DNA from: Aphrocallistes beatrix
Lineage: Eukaryota > Porifera > Hexactinellida > Sceptrulophora > Aphrocallistidae
Direction: 5' to 3'
NCBI GenBank assembly: GCA_963281255.1
Contig: OY725502.1
Location: 2,294,001 to 2,358,000, forward strand
Length of the DNA stretch: 64,000 nt
The position numbers and the translations under genes were made by a program. Below are positions 10,781-22,968 of the stretch, piece by piece. The first letter of the stretch is position 1, and each line of letters starts with the position of its first letter. Under the pieces are notes generated by a model. It worked only from the letters and a program-made list of their open reading frames with translations, had not been told where the DNA came from and did no database searches.

Positions 10781-10920
10781 GAATTATTTCATTTAGAACT
10801 GATTAGTATTGTGCAGCAAAGTTCAGCCTTTCTAAAAAGTAATGCGACGACGCCGGACCGGGTATTCCGCTCCTGTCACAGAATGATATGGGAGAACTAT
10901 TGAAATTTCAACCTTATATT

Positions 10921-12556
10921 TAGGGAATACAATCCCGGGATCCCGGTCCATTTTATCTCCGGGATTGGTTTTCTAATCCCGATCCCGATATTTCAATCCC
11001 GGGATTACCTTCTCAATCCCGGGATCCCGAAACTTTAGTATGTCTACTCTATGTTTAAACAATTGAACAATTTCCTTATAATTACCAATCAACACTACTT
11101 GGAAACAAGATCCTATTTACAAAGGTAACTTACAAATACACTATTCAGTGTCAAATAACAACAATACGATTTACAAGTATGTACTGTATTACTATTTGCT
11201 AATCTATAAATAGCTTTCTACAATAATAAATAATCAAATATTACGATTATCTCATATTTTCATGGCAGAAAAACATCCCTTGTTTTCAAAGATTTTGTCG
11301 GCGCTGAAGTCTGGAAACATTTTCTTCGTTCATTATGTGGCAAGTTTGCACAATGCAAAGTATGCAAAAAAGTATTAAAGTGCGATGGCGGGTCAACCAA
11401 AGGATTGCATGTCCATCTCAATTCGATCCATGAAAGTGATGTTTTAGTAAAACGCAAGAATTCTGAAACTAGTCAAGAAGATTCCCTAGAAAACCGTCCA
11501 AAAATCACTACAATCGAACAGTTTGTCAACGATACCACTCTCCCAGCAGTGCTTGCGAGGATGACTGCATACGATGGCCTTCCTTTCAAAATTTTTATTC
11601 CTTCAATGGACCTAAGGAATTCTCTAACTGCCCAGGGTTATTCTTTACCAAAGTCAGTAACAACCATAAGAGAACATGTAGTCAAGTACGGAAGGTATGT
11701 ATTTGAAAGAATAAAACATGATTTACGCTTTAGAAAATCAAAAGATGAGAAATTTTTTACTTGATGAAATGCAAAATTACCCTCCTTCAGTGTACAATAA
11801 CAGGATAATTGAAGCAATCACTCGAAGAAGTATTCAGGAACGCTACATCGAAGCTTCAATAATAACAGCATACTTACACAACCCTTTGGCCAAATTAGAA
11901 AAAAAGACTGTTGTAAGGGAATTTTGTTGCACCCTGCTATCCAGGATGAGCCAGTACCAGGATCTAGACAATAAGACCGATAATGAAATGGATAAACTGA
12001 ACTCTAATTCAGATAAAGATCTTAATGACACAGAAACACTGCCTGTAGCAATGAAGTTACAATTGGCCATTGATGCTTCCTTAGAGACACCAAAGGAACT
12101 ACAATCGTCTGATGACTCTTTATTGTCTTCATTGAAATTCGAGTTGAACATAGCGGAACATACAGGCAAAAGAGGGATATTGCTGGAAAAGGTATACCAG
12201 ATGTTGCTTACAGTACCGCCTACTTCTGTTGAATCAGAGAGAATCTTCTCATCATGCGCCTATTTCTGCAATAAGTTAAGGAGCCGTCTGAGCGACACAA
12301 CATTAAATACTCTTTGCATAATAAGGAACAATAGGAAATAGGTATTCATATTTATATTAGTTTATCATAAAATCAGAATATTATGTGTTGTGTTTGTCAA
12401 GAATTAAATAATATCTTCCTTCTCTAAATTTTCCGAATTAAAATTTGAATAAATTTTGCTGCAAAATACAATCCCGAAAAATCCCGGGATTGGAAAGATC
12501 TTGAATCACGGGATTAGAAAAATATCATTCCCGAAATCCCGGGATTGGAATCCCTA
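10921..12556 (+). mobile_element. hAT transposon, internally deleted
   Basis: A 1636-bp element with ends TAGGGAATACAATCCCGGGA and ...GGGATTGGAATCCCTA. It is flanked by the 8-bp target duplication CTTATATT / CTTATATG (7 of 8 match). AATCCCGGGAT words are repeated in both subterminal regions (10930-11035, 12470-12550), as expected for hAT transposase-binding sites. Confidence 0.85.
11270..12341 (+). pseudogene. hAT transposase with BED finger and deleted catalytic core
   Basis: The N-terminal BED zinc finger is readable from about 11298: EVWKHFLRSLCGKF, then CKVC and HLNSIH as zinc ligands. A spacer with PSMDLRNSLTAQGY follows and ends in a frameshift near 11750. The frame starting at 11718 then goes directly into the C-terminal half and ends with the hAT dimerisation region (PPTSVESERIFSSC, LRSRLS) and a stop at 12341. 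The central RNase H-like domain, normally a few hundred residues, is absent. No clear start codon is in frame with the finger. The fragment could only have been mobilised by a transposase made elsewhere. Confidence 0.8.
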
Positions 12557-13290
12557 CTTATATGTCAAGCCAATTTTGAATTTTTTTATTTTAAAGATGG
12601 TCAATGTTGAAATTATAAATTCTCGAAATACAGGGAATAAAAGTTCGAATATTAAAATCAATGTAAAATAAGTCATTAATGATAAATAAAAGCTTTTACA
12701 AGCATTTATTCGGATTTAAACCAATGATTTTGACATATTCTAACCAGATTTGTGGATTAATATCAAAAATACGCTGAAATCCACAAGTTTCCTGATGAGG
12801 CCCCAATCCCGAATATCTTCATATAATCGTGAAAATAATTCATATATTGCGGCAAATTTAGTAGTTTATAATGAATAAGTGGCTTCTAAAAAGTATATTA
12901 GAAAGTTAGAACAAGTGTCTACGACTTTAGTTTCCAAATTAGGATTTCAAACAATGGTACGTCATCAATGATATATTTAACCTAGGACTACCGAAATGTG
13001 CCACAGTGGTACAACTTTATGGCTTCTTTCCCATTGAAAATGGCTGGAGACATCCGCGATATCACGACTTTGGATATTCTAGGTTTAAAACTTAACATTC
13101 CATAGTTTTAGAGCAATTATTATTATGAATATATTGTTATAAAAGTATATTTGCAATAGAAAACTAAGAATTTTGGGCCTATATTTATAGAGATATAGAT
13201 TTCTCCTTTTGGACCCCAAATGGAGGGTTTTGACCGAAAATGGAACGTCCAAAGCGAGGACTTCCGAAATAATTATGAAAGTGTTTAATT

Positions 13291-14008
13291 ATTCTATCAC
13301 AATATTCACAACAATTTGAATTATTGTTTAACGCTACCGTGTGGCGCCTTTGTTTTTGTGCTCAACTATCATAAACTGTAGTCTATTTATCCACTCTAGT
13401 TTATCAAAACAGTAAAAATAAATGTTTAACATCAGTTATATGACTATTAGAATTTGAGATTTTTTTAAAATTCAATTTTTAGTCGCAATAGGATATAATA
13501 CTTCAACTTTCCTTAGATTTAAATATTTATTTTCATAGAATACATCATTCCCTATAAGATATCTCTTCATTGACATATATACTTAATTTCTACCGAACGT
13601 TTTTCGTTAAAAAGTGCAATGCCACCTAATTTTACTGAATTTACATTGCCACCTAATTTTACTTAATTTAGTCCGAATTTAGCCTAATTTTCGACTCTTT
13701 TTATAGATATTCAACTAAAACTTTGTGGATGGGAATCAATTTGAAAATCTGTACGGTAATATTTAAAGTATTACGTATACGTATAGGTTCTATACTAGTA
13801 ACACCAAGTTTATAGAAGGAACAAATCCTGAGAACGAAATCATCAAGTTTGGGAGGATTGTCATTTTACCTATAAGCGAATATCGCATATCCACAAGTCA
13901 TTATTTATCCATGGTTCAAAACAACTTAAAATGTATATATTAACTATATAAATTCATTATAATCAATTTTGGAATAAATTTCAAAATGTTATTAATTATA
14001 TATCAATG
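13291..14008. other. No gene; short 27-bp direct duplication
   Basis: AT-rich filler. The word gccacctaattttact starts at 13621 and again at 13648, giving two 27-bp units. The P-element target duplication ATCAATG lies at 14002-14008. Confidence 0.5.
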
Positions 14009-17000
14009 CGTGACCTACGTTATAATAAGGCCTATTCACTGGACTTTGGATTTGTACCATGGATATTTTCGAAGACCATTGATATTTCAATATAGTAGAA
14101 AAGTTTATTTGTAATATTGCTAATATTAATAAAAATAGACGAATCAATTTGTAGTTATATCATTAGTAATAAAATAAATGCATTTTAATAAGTGAAATTG
14201 CATTTGCTAAAATAGATACTATGTAATTCTGGAATGTAATCTATGTAGAAAGGTGGATGAAGACAAGACTTAGTTAGGTTTCAATTTCTTTAACTTTCTA
14301 GTATTGTCTGTCTTATCTGCTTGTAGGGCATTCAAGTTTTTAACTTTATTAGAAAGGATGCAGTTAGAAGTAGAAGTTAGCAGTTTGGCTAATATATTCC
14401 ATCTGAGTATACCACAATCTTTACATACTCCTCTCCAGAACTCTGCATATTCGTTTTCTATTATGGTAGTTGACAAGCCACTAATATACTCCTTGAAGGT
14501 CCAGTCATAAAATTATCCATTAAGGTTAGGTTGTTCTCGATCGACGAAATAACTTTCCACACTGTGACAATAGCTTCGATGACAGAGTTGCTAGGCCATT
14601 TGAGTAAACCTCGATCGATAATTTGAATAAGTTATATTTCGAGTCAGATGGTTCCTCAAATTCCATATCTTTTATTTCTGTGAGGAGGGAGAGACAGGTT
14701 GTGCACTTTCTAGAATGCTTGTAATACACGTGTACGGCATACCCTGCTATAAAAGATAATGCCTGAAGAATTGGCGGATGTAATTCAATTTCTGAATATC
14801 TTGGATAGTTGTCATATAGCTGTCAAGATTTAAAGAAGAAATAGACTCGGTGTAACAAGAGGGTGAACATGTGTCTAAAAATTCCTTCAACGATGTTTTA
14901 TCCTTGTCATTTTTTCTTGAAAATAATTTAAGAATACTCGATAACTTCAATCTACGTTCGGTTTCCATTATCTGACAAAAGCTTACATGGTATTGAGCAC
15001 CTGACATCATTCTGTAGATTCCAAAGTGATGTTCAAGGGGGTCGTTTTGCAAAAATGAGGAAAGAACATATGAAAAACCGCAATTTTGGGTAAGATGGTT
15101 TACAATCAAAGATAGTGCAATACAAGAATGGCGGAAACTTGTGAATGTTTGGGAGCTTAGTTTTCCATTTTTTGAAGGAAGAGCCTTCCAACATTCGGTC
15201 CATTTAATAACACGTTCGAGAGAACTGAATCTAGGATCGTTGGAAGTTAACGGCTTAGAAAAATCGTCCTTTAATAGAATATCTTTATTGGGAGTATTGA
15301 TATTGAAAATTTTCCATACTTTACATATAGTCGAGATAAAGTCTGCTGTTTGAGAGTTGGTTGAGATTTGTCGTGATAGATGCACAAGGTTTAAAGCAGC
15401 AGCTGTAGAATCATCAAATATTCTTAGAGCTAAATTAACATTTTACCGTTCAAAGGTTGAGGGCCAGCAATATTTAGAAGTCAATTTTGGGGCTAATTTG
15501 GCAACCGAGTGCTGGTCGTCTTTATATAGAAGTCGAACATCTTCAAGGATTGCACTGTTTGTAATACAAAAGTCCTCAAAGTTAGGATAGATAAATGTTT
15601 TATTGTAGTCCTTCTGGTTTAGCCAGTTGTTACGCACAGACTTGATAATATGACGAAATCAAATAACAAAAACAGAGGTCGGTTGGCATCATTTGGATGG
15701 GGAACAATAGGGTGCAAGGTATGCGTTGGCGAAAATAATTTTTAACTATTTACATTCATTGGATAGTTATCCATACACAGGACTTGGACGAAAAGTCCAC
15801 ACGACTCAACATCTTCAATGACAGATTTAATTGTAGGGAGGAGTTCGGTAGCCGAGGAGTTCGTACAAGGAAGTAAGCAAACAATCGTAGACCATTTTCT
15901 AGACAAACTAGAGACCATGAAAGCGAAAACTGTTTTAGCAGGGTCATTAGAATTCAATGAAGACCCCAATGTCCGACCACCTTTATATGTAAAAGTTGAC
16001 TTAACATGGATTTCATCGATTTGAATTATAACATTACGTTCCCAATTGTTGAACTCTTTAGTAGATTGTTTGAGATAGTTGATAAACTCATTATCCAAAC
16101 CAAAATTGGAGTACATGCGATTAAGTGTGGAATGATGTGGAAGAGAGAGACAGTCTAGGGATTGTAGAAATTTATAACCAATTGGTGATATAGGTTGACA
16201 TTTAAGTGCAACAATAAGAGTTTCAATATCATGCTTACGAGTATGTTTGGATATGAATGAATTTTCCTATTGACATAGGATGAATTGAAGACGTACTAAA
16301 TATTCATGTAGCTGATCAGTCGAATCATTATCTGGTGAAAGCAATGAGCAACTCAATAGCGCGTCGTATGTCTGGTTGCTTCATTAACATGGTGTTGGAA
16401 CGAAGCATTAGCGAGTTCTAGAAAGATATCTGAAGACTTGGCGGTGGTAGATGATTGATCAAGTTCTTCCAATAAAATATCAATGTGCCGTATGTCGTTG
16501 ATAGTAGGTAAGGATAGCAAAATGTTATGACAAGCCGAAATTCTCCTAAACTCTGTTCTACAGCTATAAAGAATAGCTTATCATCCCGGGCTGAACGGTC
16601 TAGTCGCTGTGGTTTAGAATGTGAAGATGAAGATAAGTAACTGGGACAGTTAGTGAGGACTCTGGGGATTGCGTTTTACGTAATTTGGGAATAGTTCGCT
16701 GAATTTCCAAAACGGATCATCCAGTTGAGGTATTGAGAAATTGGTCTCGATGTCTTCGGGAAGAAAATGTTTCGCACAGACATATATGTTCTTCAGGTCT
16801 TCAATACCTTCTCTGGAGAGTGCTCGCAACCACTGATTGACCAAGTCAGGTGGACAAGTCGGGAGTTTGAAAACGAGTATAAGATTCTCCTGCATAGTTG
16901 CTTCGGCATCCTGGTGCAGAACACTTGTTGGGTATTACGTTATAAGCCAATAAAACAATATAAGTATCAAATACTTGAGTGATCAAGTTGTTTAATAATC

Positions 17001-17292
17001 TAAACTCATAAAATATAAAAAATATTTTTTAAAATCAATTGACTGGGGGGGAAAATATACGTAATGAGAATAATAATATTATCTAGTCATATACGCCAGC
17101 ACAATGGAAACATTTAACTAATTTAGAATATTTTATAATATAATATAGCTATTGTTGTATGAGGAAATGCATTGCTGATTACCATTTAAGGAAATTTTCA
17201 AGATTATGGGTAATTAACAAAATGGCCTTCGAAAATATCCATGGTACAAATCCAAAGTCCAGTGAATAAGCCTTATTATAACGTAGATCACG
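14009..17292 (-). mobile_element. Complete P-type DNA transposon
   Basis: A 3284-bp element with inverted ends of about 60 bp: CGTGACCTACGTTATAATAA on the left and the complement with one change on the right, extending through 'cactggactttggatttgt' and 'accatggatattttcgaag'. ATCAATG directly flanks both ends, a 7-bp match consistent with the 8-bp duplication known for P elements. Size and gene content fit a full-length P element. The single gene is on the minus strand and is frameshifted. Confidence 0.85.
14270..16935 (-). pseudogene. P-element transposase (THAP9-like), degenerate
   Basis: The order from the N-terminus matches P transposases. First comes a THAP C2CH zinc finger: CSAPGCRSNY near 16920, then, after a frameshift, FKLPTCPP and VCAKHF near 16760. 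A linker follows, then MYSNFG and the catalytic DEIHV near 16030. The second acidic site is MDNYPMN near 15760, followed by a frameshift and FDFVHI..NNWLNQKD near 15620. DPLEHHFGIYRMMSG lies near 15020. The C-terminal region ends at the stop at 14270. At least four frameshifts or stops break the reading. The apparent start codon has become ATA. The THAP finger binds the element's DNA and the RNase H-like domain cuts it; this copy cannot do so. Confidence 0.85.
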
Positions 17293-18639
17293 ATCAATGG
17301 TAAATCCACTATGTTATAAGCTCTGAAAAAAAATTAATTTTCATGCAATTGTTCAGCCCAAAATAGGCAGATTTGTAAAAATTATATATGTCTGTATTTG
17401 TCCAAAACTTCTCAAACTTTTACATGCTGATCCATGGTCCAATTATAAACGAAAAAGGAAGTATGAACTACCTTCCAGTGCGAATATTATTATCCATGGT
17501 TAAGGTAGGACACATTTGAGTTTTCTTACCTCATAGACGAAAAGTTGACTCATCGCGAAATGGTGACGTCATTGTCATCACCTTGTGTATAATTTGAAAT
17601 TTCAATTTTTGCACATAACTTTGCCATTTTAGGCGATAGATTCCTCAAAATTTAAATTCCATTCATCGAATATGATGATTCATCACTCCAGCTAGCAAAA
17701 TTATTAGCAGATTCCTCTTAGTATGAAGTAACTCGCAGAGTTGATCTGTTAATGATGATCAATTCGTGGTTAATTCATTTTAAGGAATCTAGATGCTTAT
17801 AACCTCAAGTATTTATCTAGTACATATTTCACACGATTTGTGTTAGATACAAATAGGAACTAAAATATGTTAGTGGCTATCATGTGCAAGGAGCTAAATT
17901 ATATAAATACGCTCGCTTTGTGTGTGATTAGCATAACGCCTATTTTGTATTTGATTTTTTTAACTTTTTATCACTTTGTATCAATCTTCAATTTATTTTC
18001 AATGAGAATGAATATATTTTGCACTACAAGTGAGTTGATATATATTTAGTATTTGTTAATATATATGCTATGTAAAATAAATTATTTGTTTATGTTTATT
18101 ACCACCGTCCGGAAATTTTATTGTTTATGGTAGATTCAATTTTGCTTATGAACCTGTACGAAATTTGCTACTGTAATTAATGACTGCCCGATGTATTTAA
18201 TATTTGGAGTATGAATCTCTTTATTCTGACGAATTATTGTCCCATTCAGTATGATGTGAGACTCGTTTATGATAACTTTGTCCACATCTTGCATCTTCGC
18301 GCATTGAATGTCTGAACGTCTGCCAAATAGAGATGTCTGTTTCAAGTAATCCATTTTGAATAATTAATTGTATTCTTTGACTTGGTTTTTATGGCATTTT
18401 TCACGTCCCCATCATCCATCGGTATGTAGTATTCTGCATCTGCTTTTGGAGGGTTGGCTGAAACTCGCATGGTATGTCACACTGCCTTTTTCCCACGATG
18501 ATCACCTCAAATAAATTAATTATGTAATTCGCAATACTATCTCTCCTTGTTATCTACAATTGATTCAATATTATATTTTGGTGCCAATTGATTAATTCCA
18601 TTGAATAATCATACTTGATGATGACTGTCAGGTAAGGCT
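17293..18639. other. No gene seen; holds one decayed R-unit
   Basis: AT-rich sequence. A minus-strand open frame of about 70 codons (18136-18354) matches nothing I recognise and is not called. The decayed R-unit at 17540-17700 is listed separately. Confidence 0.45.
17540..17700 (-). repeat. R-unit repeat, decayed fragment
   Basis: Retains TGACGTCA at 17564-17571, followed by 'attgtcatcacctt', 'taatttgaaatttcaatttt' and 'gccattttaggcgatag' in the R-unit order. Both ends are lost. Confidence 0.6.
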
Positions 18640-18940
18640 AGCCCACCCAGATAGATGTAATGAATTTTTCGCAAGTTTAGTTTATTGCGAAACAAAGGAA
18701 CAGCTGTCTGGTACGTCATATGAATTCCTAGCATGTTGATATGTAGCCATAGAGTTGATGAATATTGTGTAAAACCTGAAATTCGCATCTTGATTTAGAT
18801 TAGCCCACCCAGATAGATGTAATGAATTTTTCGTAATTTTATTGCGAAACAAAGGGGTAGTTGCTGGTGTTAGGTACGTCATATGAATTCCTAGCATGTC
18901 GATATCTGCCATGGAGCATCGCATGATTGAATGAATTGAT
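18640..18940. repeat. Tandem duplication, period 162 bp
   Basis: The block beginning agcccacccagatagatgta occurs at 18640 and again at 18802, with the same continuation (ttattgcgaaacaaagg, tacgtcatatgaattcctag). The copies differ by scattered substitutions and short indels. Confidence 0.75.
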
Positions 18941-19017
18941 CAAATTTTGAAAACATCGATTGTAGGTTATTTTATTTTCTCTGTAGTGGCTCAACTTTTT
19001 CTTGAAATTCTTGACAG

Positions 19018-19117
19018 GAGGCCATGTGCTAGGAGCCAAAGGGAGCGGACATTGCGGCTTGAAAAAGATGTGGAGGACCTAACAACAATGGTCTGGGAAA
19101 TTCGAGATCATTTGAGG
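19018..19117 (+). CDS. Possible exon, coiled-coil segment (tentative)
   Basis: Lies between a plausible acceptor (cttgacag) and a good donor (GTGAGT). In the frame that ends in phase 0 it reads QRERTLRLEKDVEDLTTM and continues with WEIRDHL, a charged amphipathic stretch like a short coiled coil. No family is recognised. Higher GC than its surroundings is the other hint. It could equally be chance open sequence. Confidence 0.25.
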
Positions 19118-19258
19118 GTGAGTCTTGATCTTAATGTATTTTAGTTTGTCTACTAATTACTATATTCGTAGCTACTTCTTAATCAAATAAGCGAATATTA
19201 TTCTGTCTTTTTGCAGCCCAGATATAATCTTTAGTAATGTGAACCTTTGTGCATTCAG

Positions 19259-19416
19259 GTCGCAACAACAACAGCAACCCCAGCCGCAACCCCAGTCGCA
19301 ACCCCAGCCGCAACCCGTCACAATCCCAGCCGCAACCCCAGCCGCAATCCCAGTCGCAACCCCAGCCGCAACCCCAGCCGCAACTACAAATATCCACAGA
19401 CACAAATATTAATACG
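19259..19416 (+). CDS. Possible exon with 12-bp repeats (tentative)
   Basis: The acceptor gcattcag and donor ACG|GTCAGT enclose imperfect GCAACCCCAGCC repeats. Joined in phase to the preceding candidate exon it would encode a low-complexity run of Ala-Thr-Pro turning into Asn-Pro-Ser-Arg. A second frame encodes Gln-Pro repeats. All three frames being open is a property of the repeat, so coding is not proven. Confidence 0.2.
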
Positions 19417-19580
19417 GTCAGTCTTCTAGACCTTTCTTACTTATATGTACTCCTCATATGTGCAATTTCGTCCTTTCTTTAAATAGAATGCCCAACTAAT
19501 CCATTAACTTAGAAATCTGTCATTCATTCACTGATTGATTGCTCAATGTGTTACTGTCCTAATTCTCTAGGTAAACAACT

Positions 19581-20358
19581 CTCTCCTTCAACCGCTCTCC
19601 TTCACTCGCTCTCCTTCACCCGCTCTTCTTCATCCGCTCTCCTTCACTCGCTCTCCTTCACTCGCTCTCCTTCACCCGCTCTCCTTCACCCGCTCTCCTT
19701 CACCTGCTCTCCTTCACTCGCTCTCCTTCACTCGCTCTCCTTCACCCGCTCTCCTTCACTCGCTCTCCTTCACCCGCTCTCCTTCACTCGCTCTCCTTCA
19801 CTCGCTCTCCTTCACTCGCTCTCCTTCACCCGCTCTCCTTCACTCGCTCTCCTTCACCCGCTCTTCTTCATCCGCTCTCCTTCACTCGCTCTCCTTCACT
19901 CGCTCTCCTTCACCCGCTCTCCTTCACCCGCTCTCCTTCACCCGCTCTCCTTCACTCGCTCTCCTTCACTCGCTCTTCTTCATCCGCTCTCCTTCACTCG
20001 CTCTCCTTCACTCGCTCTCCTTCACCCGCTCTCCTTCACTCGCTCTCCTTCACCCGCTCTCCTTCACTCGCTCTCCTTCACTCGCTCTCCTTCACTCGCT
20101 CTCCTTCACTCGCTCTCCTTCACCCGCTCTCCTTCACCCGCTCTCCTTCACCCGCTCTCCTTCACTCGCTCTCCTTCACCCGCTCTCCTTCACTCGCTCT
20201 CCTTCACCCGCTCTCCTTCACCCGCTCTCCTTCACTCGCTCTCCTTCACCCGCTCTCCTTCACTCGCTCTCCTTCACCCGCTCTTCTTCATCCGCTCTCC
20301 TTCACTCGCTCTCCTTCACTCGCTCTCCTTCACCCGCTCTCCTTCACTCGCTCTCCAC
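19581..20358. repeat. 14-bp minisatellite, about 55 copies
   Basis: Uninterrupted tandem array of CTCTCCTTCACTCG and variants (CACCCG, CTTCTTCATCCG). No copy has a stop on the + strand in any frame, so a 292-codon open frame crosses it; this follows from the repeat and is not evidence of a gene. One strand is purely pyrimidine-rich. Confidence 0.9.
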
Positions 20359-20427
20359 TCCTCCATATCCCCCCCTGCTACTTTATACTTTCACAATTAT
20401 AATTTCAATAAACTAGTCTTGTAAATT

Positions 20428-20802
20428 CTTAGTTTTAAAATCGATATCACTCGAAAAAATACCAAATTTGTCAATTTTAAAAATTTTGATGAGTAATGAT
20501 GACGTCATAGCAAAGTGATGAGTCATCATTTTTGATGATAGTTGCATCATATGTGAGACGTGTTAGTATACAGATAATATTAAAATTTCAGCCTTCTATC
20601 TCCTATAATGGCTTAAGTTATGCCCGAATAACTGTGTTGCTTAACTTTTAAAAATGTGACAATGACGTCATAATTCCATGATGAGTCGACATTTTGCTCT
20701 AAACTCAGAACTTACTGGAGCCACAGCCAAAATACTCCTACATGCCAGAAATCAACTTTCTGCGCCTTGCAGTTTTTTCAATCAATTCGTTACAGATATA
20801 TA

Positions 20803-20837
<35 letters not shown>

Positions 20838-20877
20838 GATATATATATACACATTAATCGAGTTTTAATAGTAAGGA
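20428..20877 (+). repeat. R-unit MITE, left-truncated, with right terminal repeat
   Basis: The R-unit at 20428-20798 carries TGACGTCA at 20500-20507, TGAGTCA at 20519-20525 and a second TGACGTCA at 20663-20670. A (TA)n tract follows, then the right terminal repeat (ttaatcgagttttaatagta, aggа-type end) at 20850-20877. The GC-rich tail and left terminal repeat are missing. Confidence 0.8.
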
Positions 20878-22689
20878 TTATCCATTATGCAATTTGACAG
20901 AGTGCTTTAGTTTCAAATTAATTCTGCTCTATTATGGTACAAGGATACGAGATACATAGTCGAATGAAATATGACATTTTATTGATGCTATCCTTGTCCA
21001 GACTCCTATTCCTACATAATGATGCTATTTAGTTGAAACCACTAACATGCTCTATCTCCCTCCTGCTAGAAGACTAATTGTCATATATTTTATTCTTGTG
21101 TCTCATTTAATAAGTTTTCTCTTCACGACTGAGATATTTGTAGCAACCGTGTATTACAACTACATGTAATATACACATTATATTCAGTTTCTTTTCCTAG
21201 TTGTAACTATAGCAACTCTTGTCCAATATCTCATTACGTACTTTCATTTACGTATTATATTTAGTCCAAATAGTGTATACTTGTAACACAATTATTGCTG
21301 TAAATTTTGCAACAAATTGTTCCTTATTTGAGACTTGCATTTATTTGTATTTAGGGAGAAAAAGAGTTGCACGCGGACTGTGCGGACCGAATATAATAGT
21401 TTGCGGGCTCCACGGGCCGGAAATCTTTGCACGACTCCCCGCGATGGCAACCGAGACGATGTTTTTAATTGTCACGAAGTACCAATTGAGGAATACTTAC
21501 GTAAATGGAACTATTTGTTTCCACTTATTTGTGTTTGCAGAAACTCACTCCCATAAAAGGATTCCCTAATAAGTGTAGTCTACTTATTTTCAAATTTCGG
21601 CCTGCGTACAACTCTGTAGAGAAACGAGGTCCTCTCCAATCTTCTGCTGTTGTGTAATGATGAGTGTACATTACACAGAGAATTGCTACCATGTTTTCCA
21701 TGTAAGGTTGAGAAAGGACTAATCAACAACGGACACAATGACACAGTACAACGAGAATTATACTCCTGTATTATCATCTCAACTCATACAACCTTTTATC
21801 CCGATTTGATTTGAATCTATTCTACACAGTAAAAGTAGCTTTGTTAGAACAGAGAACACCTCACTCATATACTTCCATTCTCCATTAATGAGAGATTCTA
21901 GAGTTTCTGTTAGAGAAGTATATTATAGAATTCACGAGTCCGTTGCTCTTCTAGAAATTATAAAATGCGACTGACATTCAAAACCTATCAAAGCAACTAA
22001 TATGACCCCTGCTACCCATGAGAATGAGTTTTCGGAATGTTGGTTGAAGTGAGCCTATTTCTCACTGTCTTATAAATCTAGGGCTTTAGTTCCACACGCT
22101 TTTAATTCGATATCAGACACTACCTCAACTTCATTATTAAACTTAGAGCTACGCAATCCGCGATAGAGATATGTATGTCTCATATACATGCCAATCACTA
22201 GTGTATTAATTCAAGATGGAACACCTAGTTTGTTCGATGACAAAATACACTTAGGGTACAGGTATATCATCAATATGCGAGGTAGAGATGATCGTATCTT
22301 TTGGAGATGTAAGACAAGCCACATGAAGTTGCAGTTGAGCTTCGACAACGATCAACAATGAGATCGTATCAAGCAGAGCAGACGAGCATAGCCATCCACC
22401 ACCTGATCAGGCTGGGATTACAGCTAGTGCTGCTAACTGAAATTAAAATCGATCAATTTCAATTTCATTTGAATACCAGGGTCTTATAAAATCTAATATA
22501 ATGATATTGTTACAGAAGAATACCATGGCCTGCGCCAATTTTTATGAGCAGTCGGTGTCCTAAGAGAGATTTGTCTGAAAGTGAGTGTCCATCTAGGGAG
22601 GGATATATACTGTATAAATAGATAAATTGTGAGACAGTAGGTATCCTGACACCTAGAACACCACCGATTTTGCCGGCACTGAATATATA
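20878..22689. other. No gene or repeat recognised
   Basis: AT-rich. A GC-richer patch at about 21360-21480 gives overlapping open frames up to 116 codons with no recognisable domain and no consistent frame, so none is called. Confidence 0.4.
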
Positions 22690-22822
22690 CAGTCGACTCC
22701 GCTTAATCGGCCCAAATTTGGTAGGACTGGAATAGCTCTCACACCTAGAAGCTGATACAAAATTTTTTCGGTTAATAGGGTCCACTGCTTAATCGGGGCA
22801 AAATGTCCTCTGACCCCGACGG
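22690..22822. mobile_element. pogo-type MITE, right end missing
   Basis: Starts CAGTCGACTCCGCTTAAT after TATA and follows the complement order of the copy at 7549 (agctctcaca, ggttaatagggtc, aaatgtcctctgacc). The last 10-20 bp of the opposite end are gone. Confidence 0.65.
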
Positions 22823-22968
22823 CATATTTCATTACTAGGACCATACTAGTACTCATACTTGTCATGATTAGCCACCAGAGTATGCAAAATTCAGTTTCAG
22901 TTCGAAAAAAGGATAAACACTATTTCAGTTGAATTTTAGTTTTCAGTAGCACTAACTTAGTAGCACTA

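Larger units (their letters stand above)
10885..13290 (-). mobile_element. TTAA-type repeat, copy D, interrupted by a hAT element
   Basis: The pieces 10885-10920 and 12565-13290 together match the complement of 51531-53432 (for example the complement of 'aaaagtcgtagactctcgct' near 12935). The join falls exactly at the hAT element 10921-12556 and its duplicated target. Both outer ends fade into unrecognised sequence. Confidence 0.55.

Noticed and set aside
18136..18354. 72-codon minus-strand open frame
   Set aside because: No recognisable family or supporting neighbour; length is within chance in AT-rich DNA.
19581..20358. Possible CRISPR-like array
   Set aside because: No unique spacers, 14-bp head-to-tail units, and a eukaryotic context.
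19546..20424. 292-codon open frame
   Set aside because: Produced by the 14-bp minisatellite, which has no stops on the + strand; no independent coding evidence.
21219..21569. 116-codon open frame in a GC-richer patch
   Set aside because: Two overlapping frames are equally open, with no domain, splice pattern or start context.
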